This document shows positions 1 through 7,411 of a stretch of 24,404 bases of DNA, one piece after another (position 1 is the stretch's first letter; each line of letters starts with the position of its first letter). The translations under genes and the position numbers were made by a program. The stretch covers positions 1 through 24,404 of the forward strand of contig JALVCR010000232.1 in the NCBI GenBank assembly GCA_027009865.1, in the 5' to 3' direction. The notes beneath the pieces were generated by a model, which worked only from the letters and a program-made list of their open reading frames with translations, did not search any database and had not been told where the DNA came from. The stretch is from Campylobacterales bacterium. GTDB lineage: Bacteria > Campylobacterota > Campylobacteria > Campylobacterales > JAADDG01.

Positions 1-83
1 TCAATATCTCTTGGAATGACATCAAATTTTTTAGCCAAATGGAAAGTTCTAATAATTTGTTTTATCAATTCTTTCTTTTTCAT
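1..83 (-). CDS. 5' end of an unrecognised gene, cut by window edge
   Basis: Reading leftward from an ATG at 81-83 there is an open frame of 27 codons to the window edge, starting MKKKELIKQI and ending FDVIPRDI. It begins 46 bases after the gspF stop on the same strand, so it may be the last or next gene of the secretion operon. No good Shine-Dalgarno sequence is visible, and the ATG lies in the loop of an inverted repeat (69-93). The visible residues are basic and amphipathic with no signal peptide or membrane segment. I do not recognise the family; a gene is likely but its function is unknown. Confidence 0.5.
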   Translation of the reverse strand, partial: MKKKELIKQIIRTFHLAKKFDVIPRDI

Positions 84-93
84 AAAGAAAGAA
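69..93. repeat. Perfect 10-bp inverted repeat around a start codon
   Basis: TTCTTTCTTT (69-78) and AAAGAAAGAA (84-93) are perfect reverse complements with a 5-base loop. In the minus-strand transcript the loop holds the ATG of the left-edge gene. The stem is almost all A-U pairs, so it would be weak. It could modulate translation or be a by-product of purine/pyrimidine-rich composition. Confidence 0.45.
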
Positions 94-99
94 TATCAT

Positions 100-126
100 A
101 CTTTTTCTTTTTTGTAAAGAAAAAGT
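100..126. repeat. Perfect 11-bp inverted repeat after gspF
   Basis: ACTTTTTCTTT (100-110) pairs perfectly with AAAGAAAAAGT (116-126) across a 5-base loop, just past the gspF stop at 130-132. It may act as a weak intrinsic terminator or 3'-end stabiliser for the operon, but the stem is A-U rich and only short T stretches follow it on the minus strand. Its arms resemble those of the neighbouring repeat at 69-93, so alternative pairings are possible. Confidence 0.4.
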
Positions 127-129
127 CAT

Positions 130-1371
130 TTATCCGCTTACGGCATCGGCCATAGACCACATAGGAAGAAAGATTCCAGTAGCTAATAAAAGCACAAAAA
201 GGGCTATAAATAAAATTAATATAGGCTCTATCAAAGTTGCTACATTATCTACCAAATTGATATATTTTTCGCTGTAATATCTACTTATTTTCTTTAGCAT
301 AATATTTAAAGAGCCGCTTGTCTCCCCCGCTTTTATCATTTGGATTATCATACTTGGAAACTGTTTAGTTGCTTTAAATCCTATTGTTAAATTTTTCCCT
401 TCCTCTATTTCTCGTTTTATCAAAGAGAGTCTCTCTTTAATAAATCTGTTTTCAACTATTCCTATGGCAGTATTTAAAGCGTCTATTATAGGAACTCCAG
501 ATTGCGTTAGTCTTTCAAATACATATATGAATCTTCCTATCATCGCGAGTTTGATTACTTTTCCTATAATAAAAATTTTTAGAATATATTTATCGAAATA
601 GTATCTGAATTTCTCATTTTTTCTATATAAAAAAATAGTTATAACCGTTAAAAGAAGTATAAGAACAAGTGAAATTTTATAATAGCTGCTAACAAAACTC
701 TCTATTTTAAGAAGGATGATAGTAGGATAGGGAAGGGTAGTATTATATTCTTTAAATAGAGATTGAAATTCGGGAACTACATTTATAATGACAAATCCGA
801 AAGCCAAAAACATGGCAATCATTGTAATTAGAGGATATCTTACCGCCTTTTTTAGTCTTACTTTGTTATCATAAATCTCTTGCAGGATATCCGCAAGTTT
901 TGAGATTGCGCCGCTTAAAGCTCCCGTCTGCTCTCCAAGCGTAATCATAGCGTATGATATCTCTCCAAGCTCATATCTGTATTTTAAGAAAGCTTTAGAT
1001 AGAGAGACTCCAGATTCAATCTGATTTAAAATATCGGAGAATATTTTTTTAAGCCCTCTGTTTTGGGTTGAATTTACCACATCTTCTAAAGATACGGTTA
1101 CCGGAAGCCCGGCATCAAGCATTGTGGAGAGATGTCTTAAAATAGCTATATAAGGCTCAAGAGGAACTCTTTTTGTTATTACATATTTTTGAAACTGCTC
1201 TTTTATGCTTTTTATTTTATATTCAAATGGTTCTTCTATCTCTTTTATATCTATAAAGACGCCCAAAGCTTGGCTTTTGAAACTTTTTATAGCTTCTATT
1301 TTATGAGATGATGGAAGGATGATTTTATCTCTTTTGCCGTTTTTTAAATATTCTATTTCAAAATATTTCAT
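130..1371 (-). CDS. gspF: Type II secretion / type IV pilus inner-membrane platform protein GspF (MshG/CtsF-like)
   Basis: This 413-residue polytopic inner-membrane protein should be the platform that couples the GspE ATPase to pseudopilus or pilus assembly. It has the duplicated T2SSF fold, at about residues 73-195 and 276-398. Each copy carries the family's glycine/glutamate turn: LGEQTGALSG near 145 and KAGETSGSLN near 347. Membrane segments lie near 176-198, 231-249 and 380-402, and the C-terminal IEPILILF stretch is typical of GspF/PilC. Length is normal for the family. Its ATG overlaps the gspE stop by four bases (ATGA), so translation is probably coupled. It follows gspE as in MSHA (mshE-mshG) and, as I recall, Campylobacter ctsE-ctsF. 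Family certain; exact system name inferred. Confidence 0.96.
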   Translation of the reverse strand: MKYFEIEYLKNGKRDKIILPSSHKIEAIKSFKSQALGVFIDIKEIEEPFEYKIKSIKEQFQKYVITKRVPLEPYIAILRHLSTMLDAGLPVTVSLEDVVNSTQNRGLKKIFSDILNQIESGVSLSKAFLKYRYELGEISYAMITLGEQTGALSGAISKLADILQEIYDNKVRLKKAVRYPLITMIAMFLAFGFVIINVVPEFQSLFKEYNTTLPYPTIILLKIESFVSSYYKISLVLILLLTVITIFLYRKNEKFRYYFDKYILKIFIIGKVIKLAMIGRFIYVFERLTQSGVPIIDALNTAIGIVENRFIKERLSLIKREIEEGKNLTIGFKATKQFPSMIIQMIKAGETSGSLNIMLKKISRYYSEKYINLVDNVATLIEPILILFIALFVLLLATGIFLPMWSMADAVSG

Positions 1372-3038
1372 GACACCTTTACAACTCTTAAAATCTCTTC
1401 AAGAGTGGTTATTCCAAGCAGAGATTTTCTAAGCCCGTCTATAATCATAGGAGCATATCCAAACTTCTTAGCCTCTTTTACTATTTCAAATTTATTTGCG
1501 TTAGATGAGATAAGGTGTGAGATGGAGTCATTGTTTTCCAAAATTTCGCTGATTACAATTCTTCCGCTATAACCTGTAAAAAAGCATTTAGCACACCCCT
1601 CTCCTTTGTAGAAAGTTACGTTTTTTGGAAGATACCTCTCTACCTTTTCCAAAATACTCTTATGAGGCCTGTATCTTCTTTTGCAATGGGGGCATATCTT
1701 TCTTGCAAGTCTTTGGGAGACTATCCCTATTAAAGAATCGGCTATTAAATAGGGTTCAAGCCCCATTTGAACCATTCTTGTAACAGCGCTTGGAGCGTCG
1801 TTTGTGTGAAGAGTAGAAAATACCAAATGTCCAGTCAGCGAGGCTTGAACGGCTGCGTTTAGCGTCTCAAAATCTCTTGCCTCTCCTACCATTATGATAT
1901 CCGGATCCTGTCTTAGAACCGATTTTAAGATATGAGCGAAAGTAAAACCTATTTTCTCATTTACCTGAATTTGCTGAATTAGCGGAAGCTGATATTCTAT
2001 TGGATCTTCTATTGTTATGGCTTTATTCTCTACTCCTTTTATCTCATTTAAAGAGGCGTATAGCGTGGTTGTTTTTCCGCTTCCGGTAGGCCCTGTTACA
2101 AAGACTATTCCATAAGGAGTCTTTAGAAAATTTTCCATCTTTTTTAGATTTGTTTTGTTAAAGCCAAGCTCATTTAATTTTAAAAGAACTTTTTGCTGGT
2201 CTAAAATTCTTAAAACTATCGATTCTCCATAGAGAGTTGGAATAGTAGAGAGACGAAAGTCGTAATTTTTATCGAAAATTTTCAAAGAAAATCTTCCATC
2301 TTGCGCTTTTCTTCTCTCGCTTATATCCAAATTTCCAAGAAGCTTTATTCTTGAAGCCAAAGCGGTGTAAACCTCTTTTTCAAAGATAAAATTTTCTCTT
2401 AATACTCCATCTATCCTACTTCTTACTATTGCGCTTAAATTGGAGGGTTCTATATGAATATCGCTTGCGTTGTGTAAAATGGCGTTTTTTATTATCTGCT
2501 CTATTAGTTTCATAACAGAGCTTTGCTCGTTTTCGTGTTTTAAAGCTCCGCTTTGAATCTCTCTTTTTACATCTTCTATTAAAGTTTTTGTAGTTTGAAT
2601 AATCTCAAATCTCTCAAATATATGCTTTATTTCGCTTTTTGGAGCCACATAGAGTTTTATTGGTTTTATAGCTACATATTTTTCAAACATCTCTATTGCA
2701 TCATAATTTAAGGGATCGGCTGTTGCTATATGAACGAAATCTTCATCCTCTTTAAAAACAATGGAATCTGCATTTTTAAAAAGATTTATCGGATAATTTT
2801 CAAAAAGTGAAAAATCTATTTCGATAGAGTAGAGATCTATAAACTCCAAGTCAAGCTGTTTTGCCAAAATCTCCGCAAGCTCTTTTTCCTCTATAAATCC
2901 TTCGTTAACTAAAATCTCTCCAAGCTTTTTATTATATGAGTTTTCTTTTTGAATCAAGAGGGCTTTTTGAAGCTGCTCTTTTGTTATTAACCCTTTGGAT
3001 TCTAAAAGATCTCCAAGTTTTATCTTCTCTTTTATCAC
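1368..3038 (-). CDS. gspE: Secretion/pilus assembly ATPase GspE (MshE/CtsE-like) with MshEN-type N-terminus
   Basis: This cytoplasmic hexameric ATPase of 556 residues should power pseudopilus or pilus extension. The N-terminus has two 24-residue repeats, K7-L-G to Q30 and K38-L-G to Q61, matching the MshEN c-di-GMP-binding pattern (R/K-LG, spaced leucines, G, final Q). Walker A GPTGSGKTT is at 316-324, the Asp box ITIEDPIEYQ at 341-350, Walker B IIMVGEARD at 381-389 and the His box LTGHLVFSTLHTND at 401-414. Zinc-binding CPHC (449-452) and CAKC (482-485) pairs mark an assembly ATPase rather than PilT. The start is GTG (3036-3038), overlapping the previous stop as TAGTG, with AGGA eight bases upstream. 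Both repeats have lysine where the consensus favours arginine, so c-di-GMP binding is inferred. Confidence 0.96.
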   Translation of the reverse strand: MIKEKIKLGDLLESKGLITKEQLQKALLIQKENSYNKKLGEILVNEGFIEEKELAEILAKQLDLEFIDLYSIEIDFSLFENYPINLFKNADSIVFKEDEDFVHIATADPLNYDAIEMFEKYVAIKPIKLYVAPKSEIKHIFERFEIIQTTKTLIEDVKREIQSGALKHENEQSSVMKLIEQIIKNAILHNASDIHIEPSNLSAIVRSRIDGVLRENFIFEKEVYTALASRIKLLGNLDISERRKAQDGRFSLKIFDKNYDFRLSTIPTLYGESIVLRILDQQKVLLKLNELGFNKTNLKKMENFLKTPYGIVFVTGPTGSGKTTTLYASLNEIKGVENKAITIEDPIEYQLPLIQQIQVNEKIGFTFAHILKSVLRQDPDIIMVGEARDFETLNAAVQASLTGHLVFSTLHTNDAPSAVTRMVQMGLEPYLIADSLIGIVSQRLARKICPHCKRRYRPHKSILEKVERYLPKNVTFYKGEGCAKCFFTGYSGRIVISEILENNDSISHLISSNANKFEIVKEAKKFGYAPMIIDGLRKSLLGITTLEEILRVVKVS

Positions 3039-3574
3039 TATTTAATCCTATGGGTTTTCATTACCGTATCTTGGAAATACTCTTTTATAATAATTGTTGA
3101 AGGCTCTGTTTTTGAAAAAGTTATCCTATAAGTTTTATCTGCATTTTTTATGCTTATAGTTTTTGGATTTTTTGAGACTGTTTTATATTCATTTTTAGTT
3201 ATTTTGCTAAAGATAAGAGATATTATATGATCTGTTTTTGGAAATTTTAGATTTTCAATATTTGTATCATCTTTTAAAAATTGTAAAATAAGACTTTTTT
3301 GAAGAAGAAGGGTTAAAAAATAGGATCTGTTCTCTCTAAATTCTCTTTTGCTTGAGAGTTTTACCGCTATTTTGGCTAAAGAGTCTATTTGATCGCTCTT
3401 TGCACATGCGGCTCCTATTAAAGAGAGTATTGCTTCATTGCTTTTATCGACTATTTTTATTCCCTCTTTACAGGCTTTTTCATAATTTTTAAATTGATAG
3501 TAGAGTATTACCGATTTAGTTATTGAAGAGAAAGAGAGAGAATAAAAAGTTATTAGAAGTAAAAGATATCTCAT
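3038..3574 (-). CDS. Small exported protein of unknown function within the secretion operon
   Basis: The 178-residue product starts with a likely signal peptide (MRYLLLLITFYSLSFSS), giving a periplasmic or envelope protein. Residues 20-110 are predicted helical, with alternating hydrophobic and charged stretches and two cysteines (C35, C57), rather like a degenerate TPR array. Residues 140-178 look beta-rich. I do not recognise a named family. The gene sits between the MshN/CtsX-like TPR gene, whose stop its ATG overlaps (ATGA), and gspE, which it overlaps by one base. It is therefore co-translated with the machine, and a role as an assembly or periplasmic accessory factor is a reasonable inference. 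It is the one gene that interrupts the standard msh N-E-G order. Confidence 0.8.
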   Translation of the reverse strand: MRYLLLLITFYSLSFSSITKSVILYYQFKNYEKACKEGIKIVDKSNEAILSLIGAACAKSDQIDSLAKIAVKLSSKREFRENRSYFLTLLLQKSLILQFLKDDTNIENLKFPKTDHIISLIFSKITKNEYKTVSKNPKTISIKNADKTYRITFSKTEPSTIIIKEYFQDTVMKTHRIK

Positions 3575-4230
3575 TTTTTGCCTCTTTGATATTTTATTAA
3601 AAGCTCTTGTGCTCTTTTGGATTTGTGTTTTTTAAGATATGTTTTTAAAGCTTTTATGGCTAATTCTTTTTGTCCCATAGAAGCTTTTGCTTTTGCATAA
3701 ATTATCCAGGGCTCATCATTTTTTGGAGCATATTTTGTAGCTCTTATAGCCCATTTTATAGCTTTTTGATAATTTTTCTTCTCAAGAAAGAGTTTTGATA
3801 GAGATATTGCGCTTTTGTAATCTCCATAGAGAAGATAATTTTGCTTTAATGTCTTCTCATCCTCTATTGTTATGTCAGTTAGTTTCTTTTTTTGAATTTT
3901 TTTTGTTTTTCTTTTGAAAATCTCTTTTGGCATTTCCTCTTCTTTTGTGGGAGGAGTGATTTTTGTAGCATTTATCTTCTCTTTTTCCTCTATTATCGGT
4001 TTTAGCTCTTTTAAATCTATTTTGGGTTTAAGCTCTAAATTTGGTGATTTCTCTTTTGTCTGTTTTACTTCGCTTTTTTCTTGTATTTGAAGCTTCTCTT
4101 TTTTGAAAAAGTTAAAAACAAAAAATCCCAAAGAAAAAACAGTTCCTATAATTAGTAATATTTTAAATATTTTTTCTCTTTGGAGTTTGTTATATTTTCT
4201 CTCAAGCTCTTCAAAACTATTATTTAACAT
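3571..4230 (-). CDS. Membrane-anchored TPR protein (MshN/CtsX-like position)
   Basis: This 219-residue bitopic protein has a short basic cytoplasmic N-terminus and one membrane helix at about 22-42. A Lys/Glu/Pro-rich linker of about 80 residues (43-120) follows, then a C-terminal helical region (131-215) with two TPR-like motifs (KNYQKAIKWAIRATKYAPK and GQKELAIKALKTYLKK). This is the layout of MSHA MshN. In Campylobacter the gene beside the ATPase CtsP encodes the membrane protein CtsX, reported to anchor CtsP. The gene overlaps the ATPase stop by 11 bases and has AGGA nine bases before its ATG. It probably links the cytoplasmic ATPase to the periplasmic or peptidoglycan-facing side of the machine. 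TPR and membrane helix are seen; orthology is inferred. Confidence 0.85.
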   Translation of the reverse strand: MLNNSFEELERKYNKLQREKIFKILLIIGTVFSLGFFVFNFFKKEKLQIQEKSEVKQTKEKSPNLELKPKIDLKELKPIIEEKEKINATKITPPTKEEEMPKEIFKRKTKKIQKKKLTDITIEDEKTLKQNYLLYGDYKSAISLSKLFLEKKNYQKAIKWAIRATKYAPKNDEPWIIYAKAKASMGQKELAIKALKTYLKKHKSKRAQELLIKYQRGKK

Positions 4231-5020
4231 TGATCAATCCTAAATCTATTGCTGCCATAGTGAGCAATTTTTTATTTATTTTTTTATACTCTTTTAAATT
4301 GTTATCATAAGCGTAAGATAGAAGTTCAAAAAGAGTGGACATATATCTTTTTAGCATTCTGAAATTTCCTTTCGTAAATTTTGCAATTATTTCAAAATCT
4401 CTATCTTCAAACATTGAAGAAATATCTCCTAAGGAGCTGTTTAACAGTTTGCTTTGAATATATCTGCCAATTTCTGAGGTTTGAAGAGGCTCTAAATTTA
4501 TATCTATATGGGCTCTGTTTTTGAAATAGTCAGATTTTAAAATCTTTTTTCTATCTTTGTAATGCATGGATAAAACAAATTTAAAGATTTTCGTATCGCT
4601 TAAAATTCTAATAAGCTCTAACTGCTCATCTGTTAAAATTTGAGCTTCGTCTATGAAAATAGCGTTATCGATGTTTTGGTATAGCTGAATGGCTCTCTCT
4701 TTTAGCTCTCCGTATCCTAAATAGTTTTCCTCTTCTCCTATTCTTTTATAGATTAATTTTTTGAAAAACTCCTCTTTTGTAAAGAATGGATCTTTAAAAA
4801 AGATTATATTTTTTCTGTTTTTAATCTTTTCCTTTACATAGCTTAGCATAAAAGTTTTGCCGACTCCCGGATTTCCTATTAAAAAGATTAAAAATATATC
4901 TTTAGAGTTTAGAGCCTTAAAAAGCTTTTTTTTAACTCTTTCTGCGCTGAAACTGTCAAAATACTCTTGGGTATTTATAATATCGTTAAAAATTTGCTGG
5001 GCTTTATCAAACTGATTCAT
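4220..5020 (-). CDS. ExeA/MshM-family AAA ATPase (CtsP-like)
   Basis: This is a cytoplasmic P-loop ATPase of 266 residues. Walker A is GNPGVGKT (49-56) and Walker B is IFIDEAQ (121-127), the DEAQ form typical of the ExeA/GspA/MshM AAA family. A sensor-like stretch follows (KFVLSMHYKDR). It lacks the periplasmic peptidoglycan-binding half of ExeA, as MshM does. ExeA proteins help secretins cross or assemble at the cell wall; CtsP in Campylobacter is needed for natural transformation. The gene lies directly after the secretin (TAATG overlap) and before the TPR membrane protein, matching MSHA L-M-N and Campylobacter ctsD-ctsP-ctsX order. An AGGA eight bases upstream supports the start. The exact role here is not proven. 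Confidence 0.9.
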   Translation of the reverse strand: MNQFDKAQQIFNDIINTQEYFDSFSAERVKKKLFKALNSKDIFLIFLIGNPGVGKTFMLSYVKEKIKNRKNIIFFKDPFFTKEEFFKKLIYKRIGEEENYLGYGELKERAIQLYQNIDNAIFIDEAQILTDEQLELIRILSDTKIFKFVLSMHYKDRKKILKSDYFKNRAHIDINLEPLQTSEIGRYIQSKLLNSSLGDISSMFEDRDFEIIAKFTKGNFRMLKRYMSTLFELLSYAYDNNLKEYKKINKKLLTMAAIDLGLINVK

Positions 5021-6429
5021 TATTTTATCCTATACTCAAAATCGTTTAATGTTGGAAAAGATTTAAAATTTTCCTCTCCTTTTATAATATAGGGAGTGAT
5101 TATAATTAAAAGCTCGCTCTTTACACTCCTTTTTTCAGTGCTGCTAAATATGTTTTTTATTATAGGAATGTTTCCTAAGATCGGTACTTTTTTATTTACA
5201 TTTTCTTCTCTTTTTTGAATAAGCCCTCCAAGAAGGATTTTTTTCCCGTTTTTTACTTTTATGATTGAGGAGAGCTGTTTTAGTTTTACATCCGGAGCAA
5301 GATAGGGAATGCCTTTTTCATTTTTATGCTCTGAGGCTATTTCGCTAACTACCGGATTTATTTTTAGAATTATATCGTTGTTTTGTGTAATTTCAGGAGT
5401 GATATCAAGCGTAATTCCAACAAAAGTAGAATCAACTTGATATTCTGGAGTTACTGTAGTGCCGGAGTTTGTGGAAGTTGTTGTAACTCCTGTGGCATAT
5501 TGGTAATTTACCTCTTTTCCAACGTTGATGATGGCTGGCTGATTGTTGAGAGTCAAAATTTTTGGATTTGATACTATATTTACTTTTCCTTGTGTTTTTA
5601 AAAAATTTATTAAAGCTTCTATAGAGAAATTATATCCTATTAAATAATTTGGATAGGAAAAGCTTCCGCTTTCAACTTTGTTTTCCCTTTTTTTTATGGC
5701 GCTTGATTCTCCTTGAAGGGATAATTTAAATTTGCTCCAATCTATGCCGCTTGTATGTTCTTTATTGAAAATGACCTCTATTATTTTGGTATCTATCAGC
5801 ACCTGTTTGTGAAGCCTTTTTAAAATAGTTTTTAGATATTTTTCTACCTCTTTTATCTGATTGTAAGTGCCTTTAACCGTAAGGGTTCCGGCTTCCTGAT
5901 TTATCATAACTTTTGGATCTTTAACTAAGTCGCTTGATAGAATGTTTTTTACTTCCTTTTCTATCTTATCCCAAAATTTAAATTCAGAAGAGAAGTTCAT
6001 TGTAGTGGAATCGTCGCTCTCTCCGTTTGAAGCTCCCGTTTTTATTGTTTTGCTGCTTGAGCTTTTTCTTTGAGAGAAGCTTACGTAATCAATTAGAAAA
6101 GTTTTTGTCATAGTTTTGGAGATTTTGATAACTCTTCTATTTTTTTCAAAATTGTAAAACAGATTATGATCTTTTATCAAAATATCAAGCAAGTCTTCAA
6201 GCGTAAAATCGTGGACATTCATATATCCTATCTTTTTTTTAGCCTCTTTTTGGCTCTCTTTATCTTTAAAAAGTATGCTCATTTTGCAAATTGAGGCTAT
6301 ATTTTCCAATACGTCAAGTATTGTTACATCGTTTTTCTCATCCACTGTAAATGTAAAAAGCTTGTTTTGACAGCTATTAGCATTTAAGATACTAATTAAA
6401 AAAAGAAATATAATAAAGATTTTTCTCAT
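5020..6429 (-). CDS. mshL: Outer-membrane secretin (MshL/CtsD/GspD-like)
   Basis: This 469-residue exported protein should form the outer-membrane channel. A signal peptide covers about 1-17 (MRKIFIIFLFLISILNA), followed by an early Cys20 that does not make a convincing lipobox. Residues 30-105 resemble the N0/STN domain and 107-200 an N1-type domain. The secretin core runs from about 210 to 450, with SNPKILTLNNQPAIINVG (287-304) and the family signature VPILGNIPIIKNIFSS (415-430) followed by ELLIIITPYII. The serine/threonine-rich segment 116-145 is probably a flexible loop. It is short for GspD, having fewer N-domains, and closer to MshL. The start overlaps the MshK-like stop as ATGA, with AAGGA nine bases upstream. 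No pilotin is apparent nearby. Confidence 0.96.
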   Translation of the reverse strand: MRKIFIIFLFLISILNANSCQNKLFTFTVDEKNDVTILDVLENIASICKMSILFKDKESQKEAKKKIGYMNVHDFTLEDLLDILIKDHNLFYNFEKNRRVIKISKTMTKTFLIDYVSFSQRKSSSSKTIKTGASNGESDDSTTMNFSSEFKFWDKIEKEVKNILSSDLVKDPKVMINQEAGTLTVKGTYNQIKEVEKYLKTILKRLHKQVLIDTKIIEVIFNKEHTSGIDWSKFKLSLQGESSAIKKRENKVESGSFSYPNYLIGYNFSIEALINFLKTQGKVNIVSNPKILTLNNQPAIINVGKEVNYQYATGVTTTSTNSGTTVTPEYQVDSTFVGITLDITPEITQNNDIILKINPVVSEIASEHKNEKGIPYLAPDVKLKQLSSIIKVKNGKKILLGGLIQKREENVNKKVPILGNIPIIKNIFSSTEKRSVKSELLIIITPYIIKGEENFKSFPTLNDFEYRIK

Positions 6430-6803
6430 TTTATAAGTTCCTTGACTTTTAAAAGAGAGGGAGCCTTTAGATTTAAGATAATTTTTTTCCTATTTTTAAT
6501 CAGTATAACTTCTCTTTTTTTTATTTTTACTATTTTAAAATCCTCTATCTTCTCTCCCTCTTTTCTCCATTTTCCGTTAATTAAAGCCTCTTTGTTTAAA
6601 ATCGCCTTTAGATTAAAATGGATTTTTGCTTTTTTTTTAGTTTTTTTTTGCTCTATTTTTGGAAAAAATGGATCATAATTTATGATAATCTTTGTTGGTT
6701 TTGATATATTTTTAATATTTTCTATATTTTTTAATATCTTATAGACTAAATCCTCTCCAAAAGCTATATTAAAAAAAATCGATAAGATAAAAACGATTTT
6801 CAT
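6426..6803 (-). CDS. Small periplasmic MshK/PilP/GspC-like platform protein (CtsR position)
   Basis: I place the start at the ATG at 6801-6803. It makes an ATGA overlap with the previous gene and begins directly with a signal peptide (MKIVFILSIFFNIAFG). A longer reading from 6827 would add eight residues that bury the signal sequence. The 125-residue product ends in a basic beta-rich region (about 60-118) including FNLKAILNKEALINGKWRK and EDFKIVKIKKREVILI, which fits the small domain shared by MshK, PilP and GspC that contacts the secretin. It lies just before the secretin, as mshK does before mshL. A double homopolymer, A9-CT-A9 on the coding strand (6630-6649), lies in the lysine-rich linker. 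Family assignment rests on order and general fold, not on a strong motif. Confidence 0.75.
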   Translation of the reverse strand: MKIVFILSIFFNIAFGEDLVYKILKNIENIKNISKPTKIIINYDPFFPKIEQKKTKKKAKIHFNLKAILNKEALINGKWRKEGEKIEDFKIVKIKKREVILIKNRKKIILNLKAPSLLKVKELIK

Positions 6804-7411
6804 ATTTTTATTCCATATAGAATCCAAATCAGCGAAAAAGATATTCTCTCTTTTTTCTTTTCTAATTTCACATCTTTTATATCGGATAAAATATTTACTT
6901 CTTCAATATCATTTATGAAATAGATGATATTTTTGAAATCCCCTTCTCCTTCTATTTTTAATCTTTTTTTCTCTATTAAAGCTTTTGTCTGATTTTGATC
7001 TAAGGGGATATTTTTTATATATTTTAATGTGATGCCTTTTTCTATGGAGCTTTTTAAAATTTTCTCTAATGCTTTTTGAAATCTTTTTTCTTTATAAAGA
7101 TAGGGGATTTCATACAATTTTGATTCCAATATATTTATATCTTCATTTAATTTTGAGAGTTTGCTTTTGTTTTTTAAAATCTCTCTTTCTAAATTGCGGC
7201 TCTTTTTGGCTAAAACGGCCGGATTTTCATTTTTTATTGATTCTTTCATATATTCTATCTCTTCTTTTAAACTCTCTTCTTTTTCTTTTAAAGAAGCAGT
7301 AAATTTAAAAGATAAAAAAGATAGGATTAAAAAAGAGAGAATATAGATAGTAGTTTTTTTTGAGGCAGAAGAATTTTTGAAAAATTCCTCTGCTTTTTGA
7401 AAAATTTTCAT
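6800..7411 (-). CDS. MshJ/PilO/GspM-like inner-membrane platform protein
   Basis: The 203-residue protein has a short cytoplasmic N-terminus, one membrane helix at about 20-38, a charged coiled coil (about 40-100), and a C-terminal alpha/beta region (105-200) with the strand pattern of the ferredoxin-like fold of PilO and GspM (RLKIEGEGDFKNIIYFIND, then FSLIWILYG). These proteins pair with the PilN/GspL periplasmic domain to form the alignment complex between the ATPase and the secretin. The gene overlaps the preceding 500-residue GspL/MshI-like gene and the following MshK-like gene by ATGA on both sides, as expected for mshI-J-K. Sequence identity in this family is always low, so the call rests on architecture and position. 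Confidence 0.82.
   Translation of the reverse strand: MKIFQKAEEFFKNSSASKKTTIYILSFLILSFLSFKFTASLKEKEESLKEEIEYMKESIKNENPAVLAKKSRNLEREILKNKSKLSKLNEDINILESKLYEIPYLYKEKRFQKALEKILKSSIEKGITLKYIKNIPLDQNQTKALIEKKRLKIEGEGDFKNIIYFINDIEEVNILSDIKDVKLEKKKERISFSLIWILYGIKI

Noticed and set aside
6442..6678. Plus-strand hydrophobic frame opposite the MshK-like gene
   Set aside because: It is the complement of a lysine-rich coding region, which yields Phe-rich products automatically; it breaks the operon and has no family match.
6804..6827. N-terminal extension of the MshK-like protein from the ATG at 6825-6827
   Set aside because: It would place eight polar residues before the signal peptide and increase overlap with the upstream gene to 28 bases; the internal ATG gives the usual ATGA overlap.
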